Shown here in pieces: positions 6,502 through 15,025 of a stretch of 16,486 bases of DNA. The stretch covers positions 1 to 16,486 of the forward strand of contig CAYQAJ010000100.1 of NCBI GenBank assembly GCA_964415245.1, in the 5' to 3' direction. Every line of letters begins with the position of its first letter. Position 1 is the first letter of the stretch. The notes under the pieces are model-generated. The model worked only from the letters and a program-made list of their open reading frames with translations. It ran no database searches and was not told the DNA's origin. The DNA is from CAYQAJ01 sp964415245. Its GTDB lineage: Bacteria > Planctomycetota > Planctomycetia > Pirellulales > Pirellulaceae. Both the position numbers and the translations under genes were made by a program.

Positions 6502-7458
6502 TCAATTCACTTTGAGAATCTTGCCCTTCACATTCACGGGCGCGGCCGCGCCGTCTGCCGCTTTATCGCGCGGATCGCCCTGCGCGAAGGGATCCGGACG
6601 TTCGGGCTTGTCGCCCCCTTTGCCGTTGCGGGCAACTCCCCGGGGACCTCCCCGCCCCCCCTCTTCGTGCGCTGCGCGGGTGATGACGACACGCGTAGCG
6701 AAAAACCTTGGCAAACTGACGGCTTGCCCCGTGGCGTGAATGCTATCGCCCACTCGCGCGAAGGCCAGTTCGCTGGCATCGATGGTAACGACCGCATCGT
6801 CAGCGAGCTTGGCTCGAGTCGTGCCGCCTGGATAGACGACCGTGATCGCGCCGCGGCTGACCTTGGTGAGCTGACCCGCCACCAGCACGCTTTCGCCCGC
6901 CTCGTCCTTGCCATCGGCGCCGTCGTCGCCGTCGCCATCGCCGGGAACGGGTTTGTCGCGTTCGGCGGCGTCGGAGGCGCCTTCCTTCGCACCGCCGCCG
7001 TCGGGAGCAGATGCATCATGCTCGGAGGCATCGTGAGCCCCCTCGTTGGGAAACACGCCGAAGACGCTCGTCGGAGTCCGGCTGATGACGGCGATTTGCG
7101 ATACCTCGCCCAACACCCGGCGGCCGTGCTCCATGCGCGCGGGAAACCGCACATACATGCCGGCCTGCAAGAACTCTCGCGTCTCGACCCCCGTGATCTG
7201 ATAACTGGTAGACCCTGCTCCCGTGAGTTGCACGCCGTCCTCGATCCACACATCCCCGACCGTGGCCGCGAAGACGTCGCCCGTTTCCGTTTGCAGCGTG
7301 ATCCGCGTGGGCGTAACGGCGACGATGGCTCCCTTCACATCGACGGGGACCGTCTGTACCTGTCCCCGCGCCGCGGGCAGCGCGACCAGACAGGCAGCAA
7401 GACCGGCAAACAGAAAGAGTCGCCGTCCGACGCGCGAGACCGCTTGTGCTCGTGACAT
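6502..7458 (-). CDS. Secreted beta-rich protein, paralogue of the upstream gene
   Basis: Predicted exported protein of 318 residues; function unknown. A signal peptide at 1-33 (arginines, hydrophobic core FLFAGLAACLVALPA, cleavage probably near ARG|Q) is followed by two beta-rich segments at about 36-135 and 190-262 that look like small OB-like or soluble-ligand barrels. Between them is an Asp/Gly/Ala-rich linker (about 138-188), and a Gly/Arg/Lys-rich tail ends the protein. The segment 'FLQAGMYVRFPA...EVSQIAVIS' matches 'WLRPGMLVRFSA...PIRELGVVT' of the gene upstream, so the two are paralogues. The in-frame extension to 7560 is rejected: the ATG at 7458 has GGGGAG six bases before it and begins at the signal peptide. 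Only 52 bases separate it from the upstream stop, so the two are probably co-transcribed. Confidence 0.8.
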   Translation of the reverse strand: MSRAQAVSRVGRRLFLFAGLAACLVALPAARGQVQTVPVDVKGAIVAVTPTRITLQTETGDVFAATVGDVWIEDGVQLTGAGSTSYQITGVETREFLQAGMYVRFPARMEHGRRVLGEVSQIAVISRTPTSVFGVFPNEGAHDASEHDASAPDGGGAKEGASDAAERDKPVPGDGDGDDGADGKDEAGESVLVAGQLTKVSRGAITVVYPGGTTRAKLADDAVVTIDASELAFARVGDSIHATGQAVSLPRFFATRVVITRAAHEEGGRGGPRGVARNGKGGDKPERPDPFAQGDPRDKAADGAAAPVNVKGKILKVN

Positions 7459-7510
7459 ACGAGGCTCCCCAACGCAGTGCCCGAAGTAAAGTCCTGAGAA
7501 CACGGGGATG

Positions 7511-8287
7511 CTATTTGGCGCCTTCGAGCAACTGCTTCTTTTCCTTGCTCTCGGGCACACCCAACGGCTCAGTGCCGGTGATTTTAACCCGCCTCGCCTG
7601 CGCCTTGCCCTCCTGGCCTTGATAATACCATCCGTTGACTTCGACTTTGTCCCCTGGGCGCATCAGGCTGTAGTCCTCGACGTCGACGTAAACTCGGACG
7701 TTCTCATCCAGCTCGCCCTTAATGGCAGCGCCGGTTGTCGCGACGATGAACTTGCCCTTCTTCAGCGATCCGAGCGTGCCGACGACCGTGTACGACGCCA
7801 CGTCTTTCTTCTTGGGGTCTGTCAACTCGGCTTCGCCGAAGAACCCGCCCACGTCGGCGGGGGCATCCTGTGTGATGCCGAGCTGAATGTCAGCCCTCAA
7901 GGTGACCACTCCCAGCTCACGGATCGGCTCCACCGCTTCCCCCTTCTTGTCGATCAGCGCCGAGAACCGCACGAGCATGCCGGGTCGCAGCCAGGCAGGG
8001 TCCGCGGAACCCGTATAGGAAACGGCTTGTCCACGGTTGGGCTGTCGCCCTCCTCCACGATTGGGCCGCCTCATGTTGGGCATTTGCACGATCCACTTGT
8101 TTCCGTCGTCACCAACCACGTACAGCAAGTTGCCCTGCATTCCCTCGACGGTTCCGTCGAGCTTTAGCTGCTCTTGCTTTAATTGCGCCCCTCCCTGCGC
8201 ACGGGCAGTCTCCGCCGCGAGCAACACGCCCAGCGCTATCGTCGCCGCGCAACCCCATCTCGCCGCCGATACCCATTGATTCGACAT
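7511..8287 (-). CDS. Secreted beta-rich protein, first gene of the pair
   Basis: Predicted exported protein of 258 residues; function unknown. The signal peptide is clear: hydrophobic core at about 11-25 and a good AxA site, ARA|QGG, after residue 30. The mature part has a first beta-rich segment (about 40-140) with TGSADPAWLRPGMLVRFSA (92-110), then a second (about 165-238) with MRPGDKVEVNGWYY (209-222). The C-terminus is Lys/Glu-rich. No catalytic motif is visible; nucleic-acid, polysaccharide or structural roles are all possible. The frame is open to 8425, but the ATG at 8287 follows GAGGG at a spacing of eight and begins exactly at the signal peptide. It is the leading gene of a two-gene unit with its paralogue downstream. 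Confidence 0.8.
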   Translation of the reverse strand: MSNQWVSAARWGCAATIALGVLLAAETARAQGGAQLKQEQLKLDGTVEGMQGNLLYVVGDDGNKWIVQMPNMRRPNRGGGRQPNRGQAVSYTGSADPAWLRPGMLVRFSALIDKKGEAVEPIRELGVVTLRADIQLGITQDAPADVGGFFGEAELTDPKKKDVASYTVVGTLGSLKKGKFIVATTGAAIKGELDENVRVYVDVEDYSLMRPGDKVEVNGWYYQGQEGKAQARRVKITGTEPLGVPESKEKKQLLEGAK

Positions 8288-8829
8288 GGAATTCACCCTC
8301 GCCTCGTAATCTCGTTCCGGATCTTCTAGCGGGCCGTGGTGTGTGCAAGCGCGGTCGGGCTGCCCGCTCGAAGCCCGAACCGTCGCAGGTGTGTCTTTGC
8401 CGCTCGTGCCGCGCATGCGGATCACGGCGATGGCGCGCTCTGTCAGAGCGGCGCGTCAAGCGCGAACCTTTTGCTCAGGGAAATGAATCGTTTGCTCGCG
8501 GCCCGACGTTGGGGCCGGGGCCAACGGCCTCTTAACCAGCGCCCTCAGGATACCGCAAAGACAAGACGATTTCCAGCGAGAAGAGGTGGCCGTGCCCGCG
8601 CTGGCATCCGGGGCGGTATGCCGGCCGTTCCTCCCGTTTCGCCGGAAACGCCTGCCGGTTGTCAGGCAGCTTGGGCAGCGTCACAATGCGCGGGGTCGGC
8701 GTAACGCGCGGAAGCGACCAGGTGTCGCAGCAGCAGCTTTCGCCCAGCCCCTTCCCCGACCCGATTCGTGCCGGCGGCTGAGGCCCGGCAATTCCCGCGG
8801 CATTTCGTTGCTATTGAATTCTTACCCCC
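8288..8829. other. Divergent spacer between the secreted pair and panB
   Basis: This 542-base stretch must hold the promoters for both directions. It contains the stem AGCGGGC (8328-8334)/GCCCGCT (8362-8368) in the leader of the secreted pair and the dyad CGCTCTG-T-CAGAGCG (8436-8450), a possible operator. No reading frame resembles a protein. The promoter boxes themselves are not clear. Confidence 0.5.
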
Positions 8830-9630
8830 ATGTCCGACCAGCCCAAACGAATCACCGTCCCACAGTTTACGGCCATGAAGGCCCAGGGACACAAGATCAG
8901 CATGCTGACCGCTTACGACTATCCGACAGCGACCCTGTTGGACGCGGCCGGCATCGAGGGCATTCTGGTCGGCGATAGCCTGTCGATGGTCGTGCAAGGG
9001 CACGAAAACACCCTGCCGGTCACGCTCGACGAGATGATCTACCACGCCGAAATGGTGGGCCGCGCCGTGCAGCACGCGCTGGTGGTCGTCGACATGCCGT
9101 TTCCCACCAATCACCTGGGCGTACACCAAGCGATCGCCTCCGCCGGCCGCATTCTCAAGGAGACTCGTTGCCAGGCCGTCAAGCTGGAAGGGGGCGCCGA
9201 ACAAGCCGATACGATCGCCCACCTGGTCGCGGCGGGAATCCCGGTGATGGCGCACGTCGGCCTGCGCCCCCAGAATGTGCACCAGATGGGAGGCTACAAA
9301 GTACAGCGCGACACGGAGCGATTGCTCGCCGACGCCCGAGCCGCCCAGGACGCCGGCGCCTTCGCCATCGTGCTGGAATGCATTCCTGAATCGATCGCCA
9401 CGAAGATCACCGGCGAGCTCCGCATCCCCACCATTGGCATCGGCGCCGGAGTGGGATGCGACGGCCAAGTGCTCGTCACCCACGACCTGCTCGGATTGAC
9501 CGTCGGCACGGTGCCGCGTTTTGTCAAAAAGTACGCCGACCTGAACGAGGTCGTCACCCAGGCCGTCGAGCGCTACCGCGACGAGGTGCGCGGCGGCGAG
9601 TTCCCCGGCAGCGCGCAGACATTCCACTAG
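8830..9630 (+). CDS. panB: 3-methyl-2-oxobutanoate hydroxymethyltransferase
   Basis: First committed step of pantothenate (vitamin B5/CoA) synthesis: transfers a hydroxymethyl group from 5,10-methylene-tetrahydrofolate to alpha-ketoisovalerate, giving ketopantoate. Cytoplasmic, Mg2+-dependent TIM barrel. The 266 residues match the family's usual length (about 264). Visible motifs: MLTAYDYP (25-32), VGDSLSMVVQGHENTLPVT (47-65) with metal Asp49, VVDMP with Asp88, VKLEGG (117-122) with Lys118 and Glu120, GIPVMAHVGLRPQ (136-148), and LECIP with the catalytic-type Glu183. All key residues are present. No Shine-Dalgarno precedes the ATG (the upstream bases are TTACCCCC), yet MSDQPKRITV is a normal family N-terminus. 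panC and panD are not in the window. Confidence 0.97.
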   Translation: MSDQPKRITVPQFTAMKAQGHKISMLTAYDYPTATLLDAAGIEGILVGDSLSMVVQGHENTLPVTLDEMIYHAEMVGRAVQHALVVVDMPFPTNHLGVHQAIASAGRILKETRCQAVKLEGGAEQADTIAHLVAAGIPVMAHVGLRPQNVHQMGGYKVQRDTERLLADARAAQDAGAFAIVLECIPESIATKITGELRIPTIGIGAGVGCDGQVLVTHDLLGLTVGTVPRFVKKYADLNEVVTQAVERYRDEVRGGEFPGSAQTFH

Positions 9631-9714
9631 AAGCAGTTGTCGCGCCGCTACGAATTTGTGGGACGGCAAGGCTTCGGCGTCGACAGTTCTCAGCGCTTTG
9701 CTCGGGCGCTCCGG

Positions 9715-9766
9715 AACAACTGACTACGGACAACTGACAACTGACGAATTGACGGATTGACGGATT
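9715..9766. repeat. Short degenerate tandem repeats between panB and the next gene
   Basis: CAACTGA occurs at 9717, 9731 and 9738, followed by overlapping ATTGACGG units at about 9748-9766. This low-complexity stretch is lower in GC than its surroundings. It could be slippage-derived; no function is evident. Confidence 0.5.
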
Positions 9767-9812
9767 CCTCACCCCGGCCCAGTCCCCACCGACCCGAAAC
9801 AGGCTCCCCATC

Positions 9813-11888
9813 ATGCCGAACCGACTGGCCGAGCAATCGAGCCCCTATCTGCTGCAGCACAAAGACAATCCTGTCGACTGGTATGCGTGGGGCCCCGAAG
9901 CGCTGGAAAAATCAAAAGCCGAGGACAAGCCGATTTTCCTTTCCATCGGCTACTCGGCGTGCCATTGGTGCCACGTGATGGAGCATGAGAGCTTCGAGGA
10001 TCCCCACATCGCGGAGGCGCTCAACGCAGAATTCGTGTGCATCAAGGTCGACCGCGAGGAACGCCCCGACCTCGACCAGGTCTACATGAACGCCGTGCAG
10101 CTTCTTACCGGACGCGGCGGCTGGCCCATGTCGGTGTTCCTTACTCCCGATCTGGAGCCCTTCTTTGGGGGAACCTACTGGCCTCCGACCGACAAGTTGG
10201 GCATGCCCGGTTTCGACCGCGTGATTGCCGCGGTAAGCGAGATCTGGAAGACGCGCCGCGGCGACGCCGTCGAGCAAGCCGCGGAATTGACTCGCCACCT
10301 GCACAGCGTGGGAGCGGCGCAGGTAGGCGACGCGCCGACGCTCGAGACGCTCGAAGCGGCCGCCACGCAACTCGAACGCACCTTCGATTTCGCACACGGC
10401 GGATTCGGCAACGCACCCAAATTCCCCCACGCCATCGAGCTGCGCTTGCTGCTGCGCGTGTGGCGACGCACGGGACGCGCCAACCTGCTCGACATGGTCC
10501 GTCAGACGCTCGACAAGATGGCTCGTGGCGGAATCTACGATCATCTGGCGGGTGGCTTTGCCCGCTACTCGGTCGACGCTCAGTGGCTCGTGCCGCACTT
10601 CGAGAAAATGCTGTACGACAACGCCCTGCTGACCGGCGCGTACCTCGACGGCTACTTGGCGACCGGCGAATCCCAGTTCGCCCGCGTCGCCGCCGAGACG
10701 CTCGACTACGTGCTGCGGTACATGACCGATCCCCAAGGGGGGTTTCACAGCACCGAGGATGCCGACAGCGAAGGGGAAGAGGGGAAATTCTATCTGTGGA
10801 CGCTCGACGAGGTGCGTTCGGTGCTGGGCCCCGAAGCGGCGGAGCGCTTCTGCTACGCGTACGACGTAACGGAGGAGGGCAACTTCGAGCGCCGCAACAT
10901 CCTCAACATGCCCAAGACACTGGCACAAGACGCCGCGCTACACGGCTGGGACGTTGGCGAGCTTGAAGCCGAATTGGCTGAGTCGCGAAAGAAGCTGCTC
11001 GACGTGCGCGACGCCCGTGTCCGTCCCGGCAAGGACGACAAAGTGTTGGTGAGCTGGAACGGCCTGATGATCGACTCGATGGCGCGGGCCGGCGGCGTCC
11101 TCGATCGCCCCGACTTCCTTGCGGCAGCGTGTCGCGCCGCGAAGTTCATCGTTACGAATCTGCGCAAAGCCGACGGTCGGCTGCTGCACACGTGGCGCCA
11201 GGGAATCGCCGCGCTGGACGCTTACCTCGACGATTACGCCTGCCTTGCCTCGGCGCTGGTCACGCTGTACGAGGCGACGTTCGATGAATCGTGGATCGAT
11301 CTCGCCGTCGAGCTGTGCGATGGTCTGCTCGCTCACTTTGCCGACCGTGAAGGGGGCGGCTTCTACTTTACTGCCGACGACCATGAACAACTGATCGCCC
11401 GCACCCGCGATTTGTACGACAGCAGCGTTCCCAGCGGCAACTCGATGGCCGCCACCGCGCTGGTGCGTCTCGGCCGGTTGACCGGTCGCGACGACTACGT
11501 GCAATCAGCCCAAAGAGCGATGGCGGCCGCCTCGGGCGTGGCGCGGCAAGCGCCCGCGGCGGCGGGGCAACTGCTGATCGCCGCGGACATGGCGATCGGG
11601 CCGCTCCACGAAATCGTGGTGCTGGGCCGCAAAGACGAAGACCTCACGGCGGCCGTACTCTCCGACCTGCGCCGGCGGTACATTCCCAACCGCCTATTGG
11701 CTTGTCGCGAGCGCGCGGAGTATCCCGACGGCTCGCGTTATCTCGACGCGCTGTTTGCCAGCAAGGCGGCGGAGTCGGCCTCGCCGACGGTCTACGTGTG
11801 CCAGAACTTCACTTGCCAGCGACCGGTCTCCGGCCGCGACGCGGTACTCGAGCTTTGGGACGAATTGGGAACCTCTCGCGCGCCGTGA
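9813..11888 (+). CDS. Thioredoxin-fold DUF255 (YyaL/SSP411-like) protein
   Basis: A 691-residue protein of the widely conserved DUF255 family (bacterial YyaL, animal SPATA20). The N-terminal thioredoxin-like domain (about 1-165) begins with the family signature NRLAEQSSPYLLQHKDNPVD, has a CHWC redox-type motif (Cys50, Cys53) and the cis-Pro region GGWPMSVFL (102-110). The long C-terminal part (about 190-650) resembles the (alpha/alpha)6 barrel of N-acylglucosamine epimerase-like proteins, with DHLAGGFARYSVDAQWLVPHFEKML typical of the family. It ends with a Cys pair, VCQNFTC (663-668). The length fits the family. The biochemical role is not established; a redox or sugar-related function is inferred from folds. 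The start lacks a strong ribosome site, but the N-terminus matches the family. No signal peptide, so cytoplasmic. Confidence 0.93.
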   Translation: MPNRLAEQSSPYLLQHKDNPVDWYAWGPEALEKSKAEDKPIFLSIGYSACHWCHVMEHESFEDPHIAEALNAEFVCIKVDREERPDLDQVYMNAVQLLTGRGGWPMSVFLTPDLEPFFGGTYWPPTDKLGMPGFDRVIAAVSEIWKTRRGDAVEQAAELTRHLHSVGAAQVGDAPTLETLEAAATQLERTFDFAHGGFGNAPKFPHAIELRLLLRVWRRTGRANLLDMVRQTLDKMARGGIYDHLAGGFARYSVDAQWLVPHFEKMLYDNALLTGAYLDGYLATGESQFARVAAETLDYVLRYMTDPQGGFHSTEDADSEGEEGKFYLWTLDEVRSVLGPEAAERFCYAYDVTEEGNFERRNILNMPKTLAQDAALHGWDVGELEAELAESRKKLLDVRDARVRPGKDDKVLVSWNGLMIDSMARAGGVLDRPDFLAAACRAAKFIVTNLRKADGRLLHTWRQGIAALDAYLDDYACLASALVTLYEATFDESWIDLAVELCDGLLAHFADREGGGFYFTADDHEQLIARTRDLYDSSVPSGNSMAATALVRLGRLTGRDDYVQSAQRAMAAASGVARQAPAAAGQLLIAADMAIGPLHEIVVLGRKDEDLTAAVLSDLRRRYIPNRLLACRERAEYPDGSRYLDALFASKAAESASPTVYVCQNFTCQRPVSGRDAVLELWDELGTSRAP

Positions 11889-11900
11889 CGATCGCTCACG

Positions 11901-11930
11901 CCGTCATTCCCGCGCGCAGGCGGGAATCCA
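11901..11930. repeat. Hairpin repeat of the ATTCCCGC...GCGGGAAT type
   Basis: Perfect eight-base arms ATTCCCGC (11906-11913) and GCGGGAAT (11920-11927) enclose GCGCAG, preceded by CCGTC and followed by CCAG. This closely resembles the Neisseria dRS3-type repeat (ATTCCC, about eight bases, GGGAAT) and similar elements in many Proteobacteria. It lies between two same-strand genes and may act as a weak terminator, though no T-run follows. Confidence 0.55.
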
Positions 11931-12006
11931 GTAAACGCGCCCGCGAAACCGCAAGCGACGTGGCACGTAATCCACGCAACAGCGCCAGCCGAGAAGCGAC
12001 AATCGC

Positions 12007-13101
12007 ATGGAACCCATCGATCAGCCGAATGCGTGGGCCGAGCGGCAGTCTGACCACCCCGTGTCGCCGCTGTCCGACAATCCACCTCCCAAGCTGGATT
12101 CGGTGCGGACGTTTAGTGAGGACCTTGCCGCGATCTTCCTGGACGATACCCGACGCCTGCGCACCGTCTGGCGGTTCCTCATCTTCGGCACCGCCTGCGT
12201 GGCGGCAACCATCGCGTCGATCGTGTTGACGATTGTGTACGTCGTGGTCGTCATGCTCCCACGGGAAGCGCCCCTGCTCGCGGAACAGGAAATTCCAGCA
12301 GAGGAGCGATTCGTTCAGATGTTTGAGCAGCCATCGGCGGAACTGTTCGCAGTATCGACCACCGTCAGTCTTCCGCCGTTCCTGTTGGTGGTGTTGGCCT
12401 GTCGCGTCCTGTTGGATCGCCGCAGCATCGCATCGATGGGATTCGTGGGCTCGTGGCGCTCACTCACAGTCTCGCCTGCGGCAGGTTTTGTGGTCGGTGT
12501 GCTGCCAATCCTCATCATTGCCGGAGTCGTGTGGGGCGGCGGCTGGTTTCTGATCGATGTCGCAGTGCCGCCGTCGCCGCCGCTGGTCTGGCTATCCGCG
12601 TCGCTGGTGCTGGCCGCGTTCATGGAGGAAATCATATTTCGAGCGTACTTGCTGCAAAACCTGGTCGACGTTCGGCGCATCACCTTCGGCGTGCTGTTTA
12701 CTTCGGTGGTCTTTTGGATTGTGCACGGGCTCAATCCGCACGTATTCAATTCTCCCTGGCCGGCGGCCAATCTGTTCGGCGCCGGCGTGGCGCTGGCGTT
12801 GGCTTACCTGGTGAGCGGCAATATCTGGTTTCCGACGGCCATGCACTTCGGCTGGAATTTCGCCCAGGGCCCGCTCTTGGGCATTCCGGTCAGCGGCATT
12901 CAGTTCGAGGGCATCGTGTTGGTGACTCCTGCAGAAGATGCTTCCGACTGGCTCACCGGCGGCGAGTTCGGCCTGGAAGGCTCGGCGCTGACAACCGCGG
13001 GCCTGGCCGTGCTGATCGGCATCTTTCTCGCCATGCTTTGGCGGCGCAAGCGCACCGCCGCAGAGTCAGTTATCGTCGCCGAGCTCGTTAAGGCCGGTTA
13101 A
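12007..13101 (+). CDS. CPBP-family intramembrane metalloprotease
   Basis: Predicted membrane-embedded glutamic/metallo-protease of the CPBP (Abi/Rce1-like) family, 364 residues. The N-terminal 50 residues are polar and cytoplasmic. Hydrophobic helices follow at about 56-83, 115-135, 158-185, 193-210, 227-242, 255-275 and 329-346. All three family motifs are present: EEIIFR (Glu207, Glu208, Arg212), FWIVH (Phe236, His240) and HFGWN (His280, Asn284). Family members process prenylated or other membrane substrates, or protect against bacteriocins; the substrate here is unknown. It starts 118 bases after the DUF255 gene and is probably transcribed separately or by read-through. The ribosome site is weak. 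Confidence 0.9.
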   Translation: MEPIDQPNAWAERQSDHPVSPLSDNPPPKLDSVRTFSEDLAAIFLDDTRRLRTVWRFLIFGTACVAATIASIVLTIVYVVVVMLPREAPLLAEQEIPAEERFVQMFEQPSAELFAVSTTVSLPPFLLVVLACRVLLDRRSIASMGFVGSWRSLTVSPAAGFVVGVLPILIIAGVVWGGGWFLIDVAVPPSPPLVWLSASLVLAAFMEEIIFRAYLLQNLVDVRRITFGVLFTSVVFWIVHGLNPHVFNSPWPAANLFGAGVALALAYLVSGNIWFPTAMHFGWNFAQGPLLGIPVSGIQFEGIVLVTPAEDASDWLTGGEFGLEGSALTTAGLAVLIGIFLAMLWRRKRTAAESVIVAELVKAG

Positions 13102-13172
13102 GGGCCGCAACCACGCCCGAATCGCGACCGGCGCCGCAGCGCGAACGTCCCCCTGCGACGGTGACATGATCG

Positions 13173-13181
13173 TGCTATAAA
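13173..13181 (+). promoter_or_regulatory. Extended -10 promoter for the HEAT-repeat gene
   Basis: TG-C-TATAAA (13173-13181) matches the extended -10 consensus with 5/6 in the hexamer. The -35 region 17 bases upstream (CTGCGA) is poor, as is common for extended -10 promoters. Transcription would begin near 13188, giving a leader of about 93 bases. Confidence 0.4.
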
Positions 13182-13280
13182 CGACTTTCGAGCATGAGCA
13201 AGCGCGTTCGATTCCTGGTTAACGGCCGCGTGGCCTTGGATCGGCTCTAATCGCGAGCGGGACACTTCATCAGGCACGAC

Positions 13281-14348
13281 ATGTCGCAAGGTTTTGACCC
13301 GCTGGATAAGGAGTCTCCCCATCGTCCCGGCGATGCGCAGGGTGTCGAAGCGCTGCCGCCGGTCGAAGCGCCGAGCGCCGGCTTCTTTCTGCAACTGTTT
13401 CTGATTCCGCTCATCATCGTGTCGATTGTCGTCGTCGTGTGGCTGATGTTCAGTTGGCTGGCGCACATGGGGGGCAACCCCGAGGACCTGGTCAAGGGGC
13501 TCCAGCGCGGCGACGACGCAAGCTGGCAGAAGGCTAAGGCCTTGGCCGATCGGCTCCGCGATCCGCAGCAGGAACATCTCAAGTACGATCACCAACTCGC
13601 CGGAACGCTGGCTGCCGAACTCCAGTCGCAGGTCGAAGCCGGGCGAAGCGATCCGAACCAGGTCAAGCTGCGCGTGTTCATCTGTCGGGCGCTCGGCGAG
13701 TTCCGCGTCGAAGACGGATTGCCGGCACTACTGATTGCCGCCGAACAGGAGGAGCACGAAAACGACGTCGACGTCCGCCGCGCCGCGATCGAGGCTATTG
13801 CCGTGCTCGCCGGTAATTTGCCGGATCGTTCGCTTATCGACAACGACGAGGTGATGCGCGTTCTCACCGAAGCGACCGCCGAGCGACGCCGCGCGCAGGA
13901 CACCGACAACCGTCGCGACGAGCTGCGCTCCACGGCGGTGTTTACCCTGGGTGTCATCGGCGGCAAGCGGGCCCTCGACCGACTCGTGCGCGTGCTCGAG
14001 GAGGAACCGTACGCCAACGCTCGCTACAACGCCGCCACGGGCCTGGCCCGCCAAGGCGATGTGAGGGCCATACCGGGGTTGGTCGAAATGCTCGACCCGT
14101 ACAACGATGAGATCGCCGCCAGCGAAGAGCTCGAATCGGGCCGCGCATGGAAAGTGGGACTGGTACACGCCAATGGCGTGCGGGCCACCCGGCTGTTGGC
14201 CGAGCGCAACCAAAGCGACGACTTACGCGAAGTAATCGTCGCCCTCGAAACGCTGATCGACGCCGACATTCCGGGCCCGACCCGCATTCAGGCCGAGGAG
14301 GCGCTGTACGAGCTGCGCGAGCGAGCCGAGCAGATGCAGAAGCAGTGA
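13281..14348 (+). CDS. Membrane-anchored HEAT-repeat protein
   Basis: 355 residues, function unknown. A short polar N-terminus (1-33) precedes one strong membrane helix (about 36-61, rich in Ile/Val). The rest is alpha-helical with HEAT-like repeats, seen at about 127-155 (VKLRVFICRALGEFRVEDGLPALL), 163-180, 213-241 (LRSTAVFTLGVIGGKRALDRLV), 246-271 (ARYNAATGLARQGDVRAIPGLVEML) and 315-348. HEAT repeats make protein-binding solenoids, so it is probably a scaffold or adaptor at the membrane; the partner is unknown. The start follows a weak AGG at a spacing of six. It has its own candidate promoter at 13173, so it is probably independent of the protease gene upstream. Confidence 0.85.
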   Translation: MSQGFDPLDKESPHRPGDAQGVEALPPVEAPSAGFFLQLFLIPLIIVSIVVVVWLMFSWLAHMGGNPEDLVKGLQRGDDASWQKAKALADRLRDPQQEHLKYDHQLAGTLAAELQSQVEAGRSDPNQVKLRVFICRALGEFRVEDGLPALLIAAEQEEHENDVDVRRAAIEAIAVLAGNLPDRSLIDNDEVMRVLTEATAERRRAQDTDNRRDELRSTAVFTLGVIGGKRALDRLVRVLEEEPYANARYNAATGLARQGDVRAIPGLVEMLDPYNDEIAASEELESGRAWKVGLVHANGVRATRLLAERNQSDDLREVIVALETLIDADIPGPTRIQAEEALYELRERAEQMQKQ

Positions 14349-15025
14349 ACTCGTGTGGCGACGCGGGAGCGCGAGATTCGCGGGGGAGAGAATGGCGGCG
14401 GCTCGCTGCGACGTAGCGGCTCTCATGCTTCTGAAGTGCTCGTCAATCGGTGCGGTTCGGAAAAAAATCCGGGCTCTCGGCCAAGGTGTCCAATCGCTGG
14501 ATTTGGCGCTGCGCCGACCTTAACGATTGGGTAAACTTGCGTCGCAAGGCTGTCGGCGTCATGGAGTTACAAGAAACGGCGGTCGTTGCCTGTCGGCAAC
14601 GCGCCGCGGCAACTTGAAAAATTTTTCCCGCTCGCAACGTCTTGACGCGTCGGCCTTTGTCGAGGTACTACCCGCCTCGCTTTGCAAAACTCGTTTGCGG
14701 ACTGCCCGCTTGTCCGCCAAACTCGTTAGTAGGCACTGCGCTGAGGGAGCGCGTACGCGCGCTGGCTGCGAGATGGGAAACCGTCTTCCCAGCAAGCGCG
14801 AATCGTCGTCACTTTGCAGCGCAGTCGCCGCAACGAAGGTGTCCGCTTCGTCGCCAGAATTCGCACGATTGTATTTTGCTTCGCGCCGCACCACACTAAA
14901 GGTTCGGCGCGCGACGAGCGGGTCGCGGAAATGTCGTACGTGGTGGCGCCCGCCGGGAGGGCGGCGATGGCGCGTTTATCAATTCGCTGGGACGCCTGCA
15001 TACACACGGGCAAGGGACTACGGGG
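14349..15025. other. Long spacer without a supported gene
   Basis: 677 bases with no convincing protein frame. Visible elements are the hairpin GTTGCC-TGTC-GGCAAC (14585-14600), the AT-rich palindrome GAAAAATTTTTC (14616-14627) with a candidate promoter at 14642-14671, and the stem GGGAA-ACCGTC-TTCCC near 14773-14788 inside GCTGG...CCAGC. The part after the promoter (about 14678-15025) would be an unusually long leader for the YTV gene, or it could hold a small RNA. Confidence 0.5.
14616..14671 (+). promoter_or_regulatory. Candidate promoter with A5T5 upstream element
   Basis: TTGACG (14642-14647) and TACTAC (14666-14671) are spaced by 18 bases; the -35 box matches 5/6 and the -10 box only 3/6. 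The perfect palindrome GAAAAATTTTTC (14616-14627) lies just upstream, where an UP element for the RNA polymerase alpha subunit would sit. It stands out in otherwise GC-rich DNA. Confidence 0.3.

Noticed and set aside
8507..8524. GTTGG...CCAAC hairpin as a terminator
   Set aside because: Five-base-pair stem, no T-run, and no gene ending nearby on either strand.
13194..13250. 18-codon frame (MSKRVRF...) in the leader of the HEAT-repeat gene
   Set aside because: No ribosome site and no regulatory amino-acid run; probably a chance frame, although it would be the first ATG after the proposed promoter.
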